From CAYVUM01 sp964619055 (GTDB lineage Bacteria > Pseudomonadota > Alphaproteobacteria > Rhodospirillales > Defluviicoccaceae): a stretch of 30,999 nucleotides of DNA. The stretch lies in contig CAZUDB010000045.1 in assembly GCA_964619055.1 (NCBI GenBank), forward strand, positions 1-30,999. Direction: 5' to 3'. The position numbers were made by a program, and so were the translations under genes. Below, in pieces: positions 24,294 to 30,999 of the stretch (positions are counted from its first letter, which is position 1; each line of letters starts with the position of its first letter). The notes below the pieces were generated by a model, which made no database searches, was not told the origin of the DNA, and saw only the letters and a list, made by a program, of their open reading frames with translations.

Positions 24294-25013
24294 ATGCGTC
24301 CCATTGGCCAACGGGATCGTTTAAGCCCTGCCCTGCTTCTGAGGGCCTATGCGCTCGGCGTGTTTCCCATGGCCCGGGATCGGGATGATCCGTGTATTCA
24401 GTGGGTGGCACCGATGGAACGCGGCATTTTGCCGCTTGAGCGGTTTCGGGTTCCACGCCGGCTGCGGCGAACGGTGCGCCAGGAACGCTTCACAGTCCGT
24501 TGTAATTCGGCGTTTGCTGACGTGATCGCGGCCTGCGCAGCCCCAGGAGCCGGCCGAACAGACACCTGGATCAATCGCGAGATCGAACGCGCCTTTGTCG
24601 CCCTGCATGACACGGGACATGCCCATAGCGTGGAGGCGTGGCTAGACGACCGTTTGGTCGGGGGTTTGTACGGGGTTTCCTTAGGCTCTGCCTTCTTCGG
24701 CGAGAGCATGTTTTCCCTGGCTCCTGACGCCAGCAAGGTCTCCCTCGTCCATCTGGTCGCCCGCATGCGCCTTGGTGGCTACACGCTTCTGGACACGCAG
24801 TTCGTAACCCCGCACCTCCGGCAATTCGGGGCCATCGAAATTCCGGCGGCCACCTACCTGGCTCGCCTGGACAGGGCCCTGCGGCAGTCGGCCACGTTCT
24901 ACTCGACGGCCGAGTCCGCCTCTGCCGCGGCCTCCGCCGCCGCCTCTCGCTCTGCGGCCCTGCGGGCTGCCGTGGCAGGCGTGTTGAGGCAGTCGAGCAC
25001 CCAAACGTCATAG
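24294..25013 (+). CDS. aat: Leucyl/phenylalanyl-tRNA-protein transferase
   Basis: Aat adds Leu or Phe to proteins with an N-terminal Arg or Lys and so marks them for ClpAP by the N-end rule. The 239-residue protein has the N-terminal LLLRAYALGVFPMARD, IQWVAPMERGILPLERF, TWINREIERAFVALHDTGHAHSVEAW and the core GLYGVSLGSAFFGESMFS (about 124-141), then LLDTQFVTPHLRQFGAIEIP. The usual end is near residue 203. About 36 further residues (Ser/Ala-rich, then TSTQ-like) form a tail that overlaps the convergent DUF2155 gene by 115 bp. The start at 24294 follows a palindrome-rich upstream (24245-24288); no strong ribosome binding site is seen. Confidence 0.94.
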   Translation: MRPIGQRDRLSPALLLRAYALGVFPMARDRDDPCIQWVAPMERGILPLERFRVPRRLRRTVRQERFTVRCNSAFADVIAACAAPGAGRTDTWINREIERAFVALHDTGHAHSVEAWLDDRLVGGLYGVSLGSAFFGESMFSLAPDASKVSLVHLVARMRLGGYTLLDTQFVTPHLRQFGAIEIPAATYLARLDRALRQSATFYSTAESASAAASAAASRSAALRAAVAGVLRQSSTQTS

Positions 25014-25381
25014 ACCGGGTGATCCATGGCGGAGACGCCGGGCGATGATGCGAACATCCACCCCGTAAACGCCATAACCACGTCGCCGTCAGGACGGTAA
25101 TCCACCACCTCCAAGAAAGCCGCAGACTCTGGCGGATCCTCCGGAGGCGGCTTGCGGCAGGTACGCACTTTAATCTCCAGAGCTTCGAACCGAACCGATG
25201 CGCCGACCGGAATCTCCAGGGTTGAAACCCGGGCCGTGACCTTGTCCAGCCCACGCAGTACGGCGATCTCGTAGGGCTCGAACACTTGTGCCCGGAGCGT
25301 CGGCGATCCTGCAGTCAGGGTCGCCGCCATGAACAGCGCGGCCAATCCGAATGGCGTTCTTCGCCGGGGAACCTTAGTCAT
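24899..25381 (-). CDS. DUF2155 exported protein
   Basis: This alphaproteobacterial protein of unknown function belongs to the DUF2155 family. It has a signal peptide (about residues 9-32, ending LRA) and a conserved core: AVLRGLDKVTARVSTLEIPVG, ALEIKVRTCRKPPPEDPPESAAFLEV, and GWMFASSPGVSAMDHPVYDVWVLDC (two cysteines). The last 29 residues are Ala/Glu-rich. I start at the ATG at 25381 rather than the GTG at 25390 because it overlaps the upstream methyltransferase stop as ATGA. The tail overlaps the convergent aat gene by 115 bp. The gene is known to sit near aat and NDUFA12 in related genomes, as here. A role at the cell envelope or with complex I is only a guess from context. Confidence 0.88.
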   Translation of the reverse strand: MTKVPRRRTPFGLAALFMAATLTAGSPTLRAQVFEPYEIAVLRGLDKVTARVSTLEIPVGASVRFEALEIKVRTCRKPPPEDPPESAAFLEVVDYRPDGDVVMAFTGWMFASSPGVSAMDHPVYDVWVLDCLNTPATAARRAAEREAAAEAAAEADSAVE

Positions 25382-26163
25382 AACATCCACCGCACCTCGG
25401 GAGCCGCCACGGCCCGGTGGCGCAACCGCACATAGTCAACGCGCCAGATCCCATCGGCGCCGCGAAGGCTGCCGGCGCCATCAATGACCTCGTCGATCAG
25501 AGAGGCATGGTCCTGTGGATCGACAGCGGCAAGAAACGGCCCCGCAAACACGTTCAACCACTGGGCCAAATCGCCAGGCAAATCCGTGGGCCGCTCAAAC
25601 GTTTTGACATCGCATGCGGTGAAGCCGTTGTCCCACAGCAGGCGCTCAAACGCAGATGCGCTCGGAAACACCCATGGGTTGAAGGCAGCGGCGTCCACGC
25701 CGCGCCTCCAGAGGGCCGCCGTCAGCGCCGAAACAACCGTAGCGACGTTGCCCTCACCACCGAACTCGCCGACGAACCGGCCACCGGGCTTTAACAGTCG
25801 GCGAACGCCGCGGGTTACCCGTTCCAAATCCTCCATCCAGTGCAGGGCTGCGTTGCTGAACACCGCATCGAACGCGCCGAACCAGCCCGAGTCGGCGGCC
25901 ATGGCCTCCAGCCCACGACCGTCGCCTAGGCGAACATCCAGGCCGCGCTGTTGCGCCGCCGCGACCAGATCGGGACTTGCGTCCACGCCAACGACCTCAG
26001 CACCGGCTTCCGCCAAGACCAGCGTCAATGCGCCATCCCCACAGCCCAAGTCGAGAATCCGTTCACCAGGCTGCGGGTCGAGCAGATCCGTGGCGGGCAG
26101 CCCCAGGGTCGCCACATAATGGGCATCGCGCCGATACCGGACCGGGTCCCAGGTCTGCACCAT
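25378..26163 (-). CDS. Class I SAM-dependent methyltransferase (trans-aconitate-methyltransferase-like)
   Basis: The 261-residue protein has the SAM-binding motif I ILDLGCGDGALTLVLAEAGA (residues about 36-55), the acidic motif VVGVDASPD (57-65), the motif FDAVFSNAALHW (about 98-109), typical of trans-aconitate methyltransferase-like enzymes, and LLKPGGRFVGEF (about 122-133). The substrate is unknown. It starts 1 bp inside the end of the upstream MCE gene (TAATG) and ends in a 4-bp overlap with DUF2155, so the four genes from 27178 to 24899 form one tight operon. No regulatory site is visible inside it. Confidence 0.9.
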   Translation of the reverse strand: MVQTWDPVRYRRDAHYVATLGLPATDLLDPQPGERILDLGCGDGALTLVLAEAGAEVVGVDASPDLVAAAQQRGLDVRLGDGRGLEAMAADSGWFGAFDAVFSNAALHWMEDLERVTRGVRRLLKPGGRFVGEFGGEGNVATVVSALTAALWRRGVDAAAFNPWVFPSASAFERLLWDNGFTACDVKTFERPTDLPGDLAQWLNVFAGPFLAAVDPQDHASLIDEVIDGAGSLRGADGIWRVDYVRLRHRAVAAPEVRWML

Positions 26164-26693
26164 TACCGCCGCAAGGATGGTGCCGTGGTCTCGGCGTCCG
26201 GTGCCGGGGTCGCGGCTGGATCGGGGGCCACGTCGCGGCCCGACTCTGGGGGCGACGTGGCGAGGAAGATGATCTCGCTGATTTGGTCCTCAAGGGAGCG
26301 GAAGTCGCGGGTGTTGGCGAACGTCCCGCCCGGTTCCACCAACGCCTCGCCCCGCCCCGGCGTCAGGCGCACGTACTTGCCGCCCAACAAGCCCTCGGTC
26401 TCGATCATCACCACCGTGTCGATCGGAAGGCGGATCCGTTCATCGATGTTGAGAGTAACGATGGCGTCAAAGGTGGCCGAATCGAGCTGCACATCCGTCA
26501 CGGACCCCACCCTAATGCCGTTAAGCCGAACATCGCTGCCCGATTCCAGGCCGCCCACCTGGTAGAATCGAGCCGATACTGGATATCCGGGCACTTGATT
26601 GATATCGGCTGTCACCCAAGCGAAGTAGACAAAGGAGGCGGCAACGAGCAACACAACCGCCCCCATGACGGATTCAATCAGATTACGACCCAT
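26163..26693 (-). CDS. mlaD: MCE-domain lipid transport protein (MlaD-like), second copy
   Basis: This 176-residue protein has one N-terminal membrane helix (about residues 8-26) and a periplasmic MCE domain with YQVGGLESGSDVRLNGIRVGSVTDVQL (about 45-71), IETEGLLGGKYVRLTPG and a hydrophobic ISEIIFLA stretch, then a low-complexity Pro/Ala tail. MlaD forms hexamers that carry phospholipids between the membranes with the MlaFE transporter; mlaE and mlaF are not in the window. The ATG at 26693 shares one base with the preceding stop (TGATG); a TTG three bases earlier is less likely. It differs clearly in sequence from the MCE protein next to it. Confidence 0.85.
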   Translation of the reverse strand: MGRNLIESVMGAVVLLVAASFVYFAWVTADINQVPGYPVSARFYQVGGLESGSDVRLNGIRVGSVTDVQLDSATFDAIVTLNIDERIRLPIDTVVMIETEGLLGGKYVRLTPGRGEALVEPGGTFANTRDFRSLEDQISEIIFLATSPPESGRDVAPDPAATPAPDAETTAPSLRR

Positions 26694-27178
26694 CAATTCG
26701 CCTGCGGCGCCATCTGGTCGCGAACCAGTCGCCCCTGGGTGATGATCAGGTTCAGCACCTCGCTGACCATGAAGGCCTTTTGCGCGTAGGGAATACGGTC
26801 GCCGTCCTTGAGAAGCTTGGTCGATCCACCGCCCGGATCGAGGCGAACAAATTTGCTGCCGAATAGACCGTCAGTGTGAATGGCCACGGCCGCATCCGCG
26901 AACACTTCGATGCTGGAATCGACAGAAAGGGTCGTCAGAGCCCGGCTGTCGGGCATCAGCGCGAAGTTGGTGACCCGGCCGACGGGAATACCAGCAAGAT
27001 AAACGGGGTCATCAACGGCCAACCCGTCCACCTGCTCAAAGGCCGCGTCGAACAGCACAGCGTGGTCGCGCCGTTGATCAACGCCGGTGCGTCCATAGGA
27101 CATGGCAAGCACCACTACCAACGTGGCCACCGCCAACGCTCCAAATGCGATTTCGCGCCGTTCTCGAGAGGATGCCAT
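26693..27178 (-). CDS. MCE-domain protein, first copy
   Basis: This 161-residue protein has a membrane helix (about residues 11-26, IAFGALAVATLVVVLA) and an MCE domain: FEQVDGLAVDDPVYLAGIPVGRVTNFAL (about 47-74), then IHTDGLFGSKFVRLDPGG and a C-terminal helical segment with LNLIITQGRLVRDQMA. It is a second, different MCE protein in front of the MlaD-like one, and the two may assemble together or form separate rings; the sequence does not decide. The frame is open upstream to 27247, but the ATG at 27178 fits the helix position. The NDUFA12 gene ends at 27310, 131 bp upstream, with no visible terminator, so the genes may share a transcript. Confidence 0.8.
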   Translation of the reverse strand: MASSRERREIAFGALAVATLVVVLAMSYGRTGVDQRRDHAVLFDAAFEQVDGLAVDDPVYLAGIPVGRVTNFALMPDSRALTTLSVDSSIEVFADAAVAIHTDGLFGSKFVRLDPGGGSTKLLKDGDRIPYAQKAFMVSEVLNLIITQGRLVRDQMAPQAN

Positions 27179-27309
27179 TGCAGTCACTTTGCCTGTCAGC
27201 CCTGTGCCCGTCGGCCAACGACTGTGTGATCGGCCGTCATCGGGCAAAAGTAATCATGATCCGGCGACCGCGTCGTTAACACCAAACCTTGTTGAGCCCG
27301 TGAAGCCGA

Positions 27310-27666
27310 TTAGGACGGCACCCAGGGCTCGTAGTCGCCGCTGCCGCGGGCGCGTTGCCCGCCGGCCAAATCGTGCCCCTTGGGTCGAAACGCATCAAGT
27401 GTACCCGTGGCATTGGGCAGGTGCGGCTTTTGCCAAGGCCAGCGGCGCACCCGGGTGCCGGTAAGGGGGACGTCGGTCATATGGTGAAGCCAAGCGTGCC
27501 ATTCCGCAGGAACCGTGCTGGCTTCATTTTTGCCTTTGTAGACAACCCAGCGCCGTTCCCGGCCATAGCGCGACAGCTTCGCGCTTCGGAAGTAGCGATT
27601 CCCAAACTCGTCCTCACCGACGGGCTCGCCGAACAAGCGTGTCGTGATCCAGGTGTTCAGTGACAT
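27310..27666 (-). CDS. NADH:ubiquinone oxidoreductase subunit NDUFA12 family
   Basis: This 118-residue protein is the bacterial relative of the mitochondrial complex I accessory subunit NDUFA12 (B17.2), found in alphaproteobacteria. The motifs are LFGEPVGEDEFGNRYFRSAK (about residues 12-31), RRWVVYKGKNEASTVPAEWHAWLHHMTDVP (about 39-68) and a Pro-rich end. It binds complex I at the membrane surface and is thought to help assembly or stability. The frame is open upstream, but the ATG at 27666 matches the family start; the ribosome binding site is weak. The main nuo operon is not in the window, as is usual for this gene. Confidence 0.92.
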   Translation of the reverse strand: MSLNTWITTRLFGEPVGEDEFGNRYFRSAKLSRYGRERRWVVYKGKNEASTVPAEWHAWLHHMTDVPLTGTRVRRWPWQKPHLPNATGTLDAFRPKGHDLAGGQRARGSGDYEPWVPS

Positions 27667-28017
27667 TGAGCGACGCTCGTTGACATAAAGTATCGGTGCC
27701 GAGCGGATTGCGATCGAAGTAAGCCGCTCGACGCGCACACTATGGCATCGGGTCCGCATGGCGTCTAGGGGACACCTTTTGGTGATCCGCAACGCTGTTG
27801 CGCCGGCGCCACGGTTATCGACTAAATCGCGAGGGGGCCAAATCAATGCCACCCTGAGTAGCAGTTTCTAGCGCGACACATGACCTCACTCAACACTTGA
27901 GCTTCTCCCCCTACTCGCGCCTCCTGCCTCGCGAAAACTCACCCATGACCGTTTCGGCAACGTCGCAGCCGCCGGCTCTTATGGCAGATGAAGGCCGACC
28001 TCGAAGCCGCCTGTATC

Positions 28018-28051
28018 CGTCAATATATTGCGTTTTCCACAAGATCATGGG
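28018..28051 (+). promoter_or_regulatory. Possible NrdR-type site upstream of nrdJ
   Basis: CAATATATTG (28021-28030) is a perfect palindrome that matches the core of the NrdR box (ACACWATATATWGTGT-like). A weaker partner, CACAAGATCATGGG, lies at 28038-28051. The 19-bp centre-to-centre spacing is off the usual 21 or 31-32 bp, and the site is about 250 bp before the start codon, so the call is tentative. Confidence 0.25.
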
Positions 28052-28212
28052 GGCGCTCGCGCTCTACGGTCAAAATGTGGTTGCGACATCGCCGAGCACA
28101 AGATACGCTCTCATTCGTTGCCGCCGCTACTGGATTTGGTGTGGATTTGGCAGCGAGGACACGTTTTGCCGGCGGCAGCGGTGGCAGACCGTGGGATGAA
28201 AGAGAGTTCCGG

Positions 28213-28237
28213 CCGGCGCATCTCAAACTTGCGCCGG
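28213..28237 (+). promoter_or_regulatory. Leader hairpin upstream of nrdJ
   Basis: CCGGCGCA (28213-28220) pairs with TGCGCCGG (28230-28237) around the 9-nt loop TCTCAAACT. It ends 49 bp before the nrdJ ATG. It is not followed by a T run, so it is not a typical terminator; it could be part of a leader RNA. Confidence 0.4.
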
Positions 28238-28285
28238 ACCTGGCTCCAGACACGCTTGGAAACGGCACGGAAGGGCGACCCCATC

Positions 28286-30999
28286 ATGCGAATCGAGCGT
28301 CTGTTCACCTCCCCCGATACCTGCCCCTACGACCAGTTCGAGTGGCGAATCACATCTAGCGAAATTCGCAACCCCGATGGATCGGCGGTGTTCCGGCAGG
28401 ACGCCATTGAGGTGCCGGCGGCGTGGTCGCAGGTCGCCTGCGACGTCTTGGCCCAGAAGTACTTCCGCAAGGCCGGTGTGCCGGCGCGGCTCGAGACCGT
28501 GGACGAGCCCGGCGTGCCGGACTGGTTGCGCCGCCGCCGCGCCGACGAAGCGGCCCTGGCCACTTTGCCGGAGGGTGAGCGCACGACCGGCGAAACCAGT
28601 GCCCGTCAGGTTTTCGATCGGCTGGCCGGCACTTGGACGTTTTGGGGCTTCGCCGGCGGCTACTTCGAGACGGAGGCCGATGCCCGCGCCTTCTACGATG
28701 AGATGCGGTTCATGCTAACGGCACAGATGGCCGCGCCGAACTCACCGCAGTGGTTCAACACGGGCCTCTATTGGGCGTACGGCATCGACGGCCCCGCCCA
28801 AGGGCACTATCGCGTCGATCCCGCCACGAGCGAGGTGGAGGCCTGCACCACGGCTTATCGCTATCCGCAGCCCCACGCCTGCTTCATCCAGAGCATCACC
28901 GATGACCTCGTTAAGGACGGCGGCTTCATGGACCTCTGGTCCCGCGAGGCGCGGCTGTTCAAGTACGGCTCCGGCACGGGCACCAACTTCTCGGCCCTGC
29001 GCGGCGCGGAAGAACCGCTGTCCGGTGGCGGCCGTTCCTCGGGTCTGATGAGCTTCCTTAAGATCGGCGATCGCGCCGCCGGTGCCATCAAGTCCGGCGG
29101 CACCACCCGACGTGCGGCCAAGATGGTCGTGGTGGATGTTGACCACCCGGACATCGAGGCGTTCATCGACTGGAAAGTCCGCGAGGAGCAGAAGGTTGCA
29201 GCCCTGGTCGCCGGCTCTCGCGCCACCAGGGCGTGCCTGGAGCAGGTTCTGGCCGCGTGCGACTGCGCGGCGGACGCCAGCGCCAACCGCCAGCTCGATG
29301 ACGAAGACCGCTTTGACCCCAAGCGTAATACCGCGCTGAAACGCGCCGTGCGGGCGGCAAAGCGGGCCCACGTTCCCGATGCTTACGTCCAGCGAGTCAT
29401 CCAGTTGGCGCGCCAGGGTGCCACGAACATCGACTTCCCCACCTTCGATACGGATTGGGATTCGGAAGCCTACCTGACCGTCTCTGGCCAGAACGCCAAC
29501 AACAGCATTCGTGTCACAAACGATTTCCTGGACCACGTCCGCGAGAACCAGGATTGGGAGCTGATCCGGCGCACCGACCGGACTGTCGCCGCCACTGTTC
29601 CGGCGGTGGCGCTGTGGGACCAGATCGCGACGGCCGCTTGGGCCTGCGCCGATCCGGGCCTCCAGTTCGACACCACCATCAACGAGTGGCACACCTGCCC
29701 CGAAGGTGGGCGCATCAATGCGTCCAATCCGTGCTCCGAGTACATGTTCCTGGACGACACGGCATGCAATCTGGCCTCCATCAACCTCCTCGCCTTCCAG
29801 CGGGAGGACGGCACGCTGAACGTGGCGGCCTTCCGCCACGCGGTCCGGCTGTGGACCGTCGTGCTGGAGATCTCGGTGCTGATGGCGCAGTTCCCGGCCA
29901 AGCGCATCGCCGAGCTGTCATATCGCTACCGCACGCTTGGGCTCGGCTTCGCCAACATCGGCGGCTATCTGATGGCCGCCGGTGTTCCATACGACTCGGA
30001 AGCGGGGCGCAGCATTTGTGGAGGCATCTCGGCCCTGATGACCGGCACCTCCTACGCCACCTCGGCGGAGATGGCACAGAATCTGGGCGCGTTCCCGGAC
30101 TACGCCGCCAATCGGGACGCCATGCTGAAGGTCATCCGCAACCACCGGCGCGCCGCTTACGGCCGTTCCAAGGGCTATGAGGGGCTCTCGGTCCTGCCCG
30201 TTCCGTTGGCCGCCGCCGCCAACCCCGACCCAGCCCTGATCCAGGGGGCCCGCGCCGCCTGGGACGAGGCGCTTGAGCGGGGCGAGCAGCACGGCTACCG
30301 CAACGCCCAGGCCACGGTGGTGGCGCCCACGGGCACCATCGGCCTGGTCATGGACTGCGACACCACCGGCATCGAGCCGGACTTCGCCCTGGTGAAGTTC
30401 AAGAAGCTCGCCGGCGGCGGCTACTTCAAGATCATCAACCGGGTCGTCCCGCTGGCCCTCACCCGCCTCGGCTACAAGCAGGACGAAATCGAGGAGATCG
30501 TCGCCCACGCCGTCGGCCACGGCAGCCTGGAGGACGCCCCCGCCATCAATCCGGAGAGCCTCAAGGCCAAGGGCTTCACCGATGAGGCCCTCGCCGTCGT
30601 CGCCAAGGCCGTGGGGGATGCCTTCGACATCCGCTTCGTTTTCAACAAATGGACGCTTGGCGAGGCCTTCTGCACCGACACGCTGGGTCTGGACCACAAG
30701 CGCCTGGACGAGCCCGGCTTCTGCCTGCTCTCGGCCATCGGGTTCAGCCGGGCGGAGATCGATGCCGCCAACACATTCGCCTGCGGTGCCATGACGTTGG
30801 AGGGCGCACCTCACCTGAAGCCGGAGCATCTGGCGGTGTTCGACTGTGCGAGCCCGTGCGGGCGCACCGGCACCCGGCACCTGTCCGTGGAGAGCCACAT
30901 CCGCATGATGGCGGCGTCCCAGCCGTTCATCTCCGGCGCCATCTCCAAGACCATCAACATGCCGGCCACGGCCACCATCGCCGACTGCCGCGGTGCTTA
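28286..30999 (+). CDS. nrdJ: Vitamin B12-dependent (class II) ribonucleotide reductase NrdJ, 3' end missing
   Basis: NrdJ reduces ribonucleotides to deoxyribonucleotides with adenosylcobalamin as the radical source, aerobically or not. The frame is open from the ATG at 28286 to the window edge (904 codons, truncated). Landmarks are MRIERLFT, APNSPQWFNTGLYWAYG, QPHACFIQS, LFKYGSGTGTNFS, IKSGGTTRRAAKMV, the loop region INASNPCSEYMFLDDTACNLASINL with the active-site Cys of NPCSE, and ATVVAPTGTIGLVMDCDTTGIEPDFALVKFKKLAGGGYFKIIN. The C-terminal redox cysteines are beyond the window. AAGGG about 10 nt upstream of the ATG is the ribosome binding site. Residues near VAALVAGSR to ALKRAVRAAKRAHVPD hold the family's variable insert. 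The B12 requirement means the cell needs cobalamin synthesis or uptake. Confidence 0.96.
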   Translation, partial: MRIERLFTSPDTCPYDQFEWRITSSEIRNPDGSAVFRQDAIEVPAAWSQVACDVLAQKYFRKAGVPARLETVDEPGVPDWLRRRRADEAALATLPEGERTTGETSARQVFDRLAGTWTFWGFAGGYFETEADARAFYDEMRFMLTAQMAAPNSPQWFNTGLYWAYGIDGPAQGHYRVDPATSEVEACTTAYRYPQPHACFIQSITDDLVKDGGFMDLWSREARLFKYGSGTGTNFSALRGAEEPLSGGGRSSGLMSFLKIGDRAAGAIKSGGTTRRAAKMVVVDVDHPDIEAFIDWKVREEQKVAALVAGSRATRACLEQVLAACDCAADASANRQLDDEDRFDPKRNTALKRAVRAAKRAHVPDAYVQRVIQLARQGATNIDFPTFDTDWDSEAYLTVSGQNANNSIRVTNDFLDHVRENQDWELIRRTDRTVAATVPAVALWDQIATAAWACADPGLQFDTTINEWHTCPEGGRINASNPCSEYMFLDDTACNLASINLLAFQREDGTLNVAAFRHAVRLWTVVLEISVLMAQFPAKRIAELSYRYRTLGLGFANIGGYLMAAGVPYDSEAGRSICGGISALMTGTSYATSAEMAQNLGAFPDYAANRDAMLKVIRNHRRAAYGRSKGYEGLSVLPVPLAAAANPDPALIQGARAAWDEALERGEQHGYRNAQATVVAPTGTIGLVMDCDTTGIEPDFALVKFKKLAGGGYFKIINRVVPLALTRLGYKQDEIEEIVAHAVGHGSLEDAPAINPESLKAKGFTDEALAVVAKAVGDAFDIRFVFNKWTLGEAFCTDTLGLDHKRLDEPGFCLLSAIGFSRAEIDAANTFACGAMTLEGAPHLKPEHLAVFDCASPCGRTGTRHLSVESHIRMMAASQPFISGAISKTINMPATATIADCRGA

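Larger units (their letters stand above)
27667..28285. other. Intergenic region between NDUFA12 and nrdJ
   Basis: No credible gene in about 620 bp; frames of 80-120 codons on both strands look like chance. It holds the divergent promoters of the two flanking genes. I see a 7-bp stem (27700-27706 with 27724-27730), the palindrome CAATATATTG (28021-28030), and a hairpin (28213-28220 with 28230-28237) about 50 bp before the nrdJ ATG. I found no B12-box (GCCACTG). Confidence 0.45.

Noticed and set aside
28100..28285. Adenosylcobalamin riboswitch before nrdJ
   Set aside because: No B12 box (GCCACTG) or related core found on the plus strand between 27667 and 28285.

Overview
The window looks like a stretch of an alphaproteobacterial chromosome of roughly 60 % GC by eye, probably from a Rhodospirillales-like organism (the order is an inference). 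Supporting gene content: a phoR-pstSCAB-phoU-phoB phosphate locus, a groES-groEL pair with a CIRCE operator, an NDUFA12-type complex I accessory protein near MCE-domain, DUF2155 and aat genes, and a class II (B12-dependent) ribonucleotide reductase. No phage, transposon or CRISPR array was found.

Layout. 1-47: 3' part of a tRNA-Val(GAC) gene. 183-605 (-): small unrecognised protein, followed by an AT-rich gene-free islet (about 812-1015). 1206-3708 (+): gatB plus an exported protein of unknown function. 3752-6548 (-): a two-subunit sodium:solute symporter (small subunit first), a terminator hairpin, then a Yip1-like membrane protein. 6549-7513: long gene-poor stretch. 7514-7714 (+): small secreted protein with its own terminator. 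8152-8562 (+): KaiB-fold protein without kaiC or kaiA in the window. 8733-10784 (-): groES-groEL. 10942-12506 (-): a GT2 glycosyltransferase overlapping a TVP38/TMEM64 membrane protein. 12603-13121 (+): hotdog thioesterase.

13241-21051 (+) is the phosphate control and uptake locus: PhoR sensor kinase, PstS binding protein, PstC/PstA permeases, PstB ATPase, PhoU and the PhoB response regulator. Four 7-mers at an exact 11-bp period, close to the PhoB half-site, lie in front of pstS, which suggests autoregulation. A small protein built from short beta-like repeats follows (21140-21451).

21448-28285 is mainly on the minus strand: a eukaryotic-type ornithine/lysine decarboxylase, a ThiS-ThiG fusion, then (+) aat, convergent and overlapping with a minus-strand cluster of two MCE proteins, a methyltransferase and DUF2155, with NDUFA12 upstream. 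28286 to the window end (+) is nrdJ, cut off by the window edge.

Most of the window is ordinary housekeeping sequence. The less ordinary points are the orphan KaiB with a long N-terminal extension and a leader that can form alternative stems, the ThiS-ThiG fusion, the degenerate G1 box in PhoR, the repeat protein after phoB, and the Ala-rich convergent overlap of aat with the DUF2155 gene. I found nothing that clearly amounts to a new multi-gene system.
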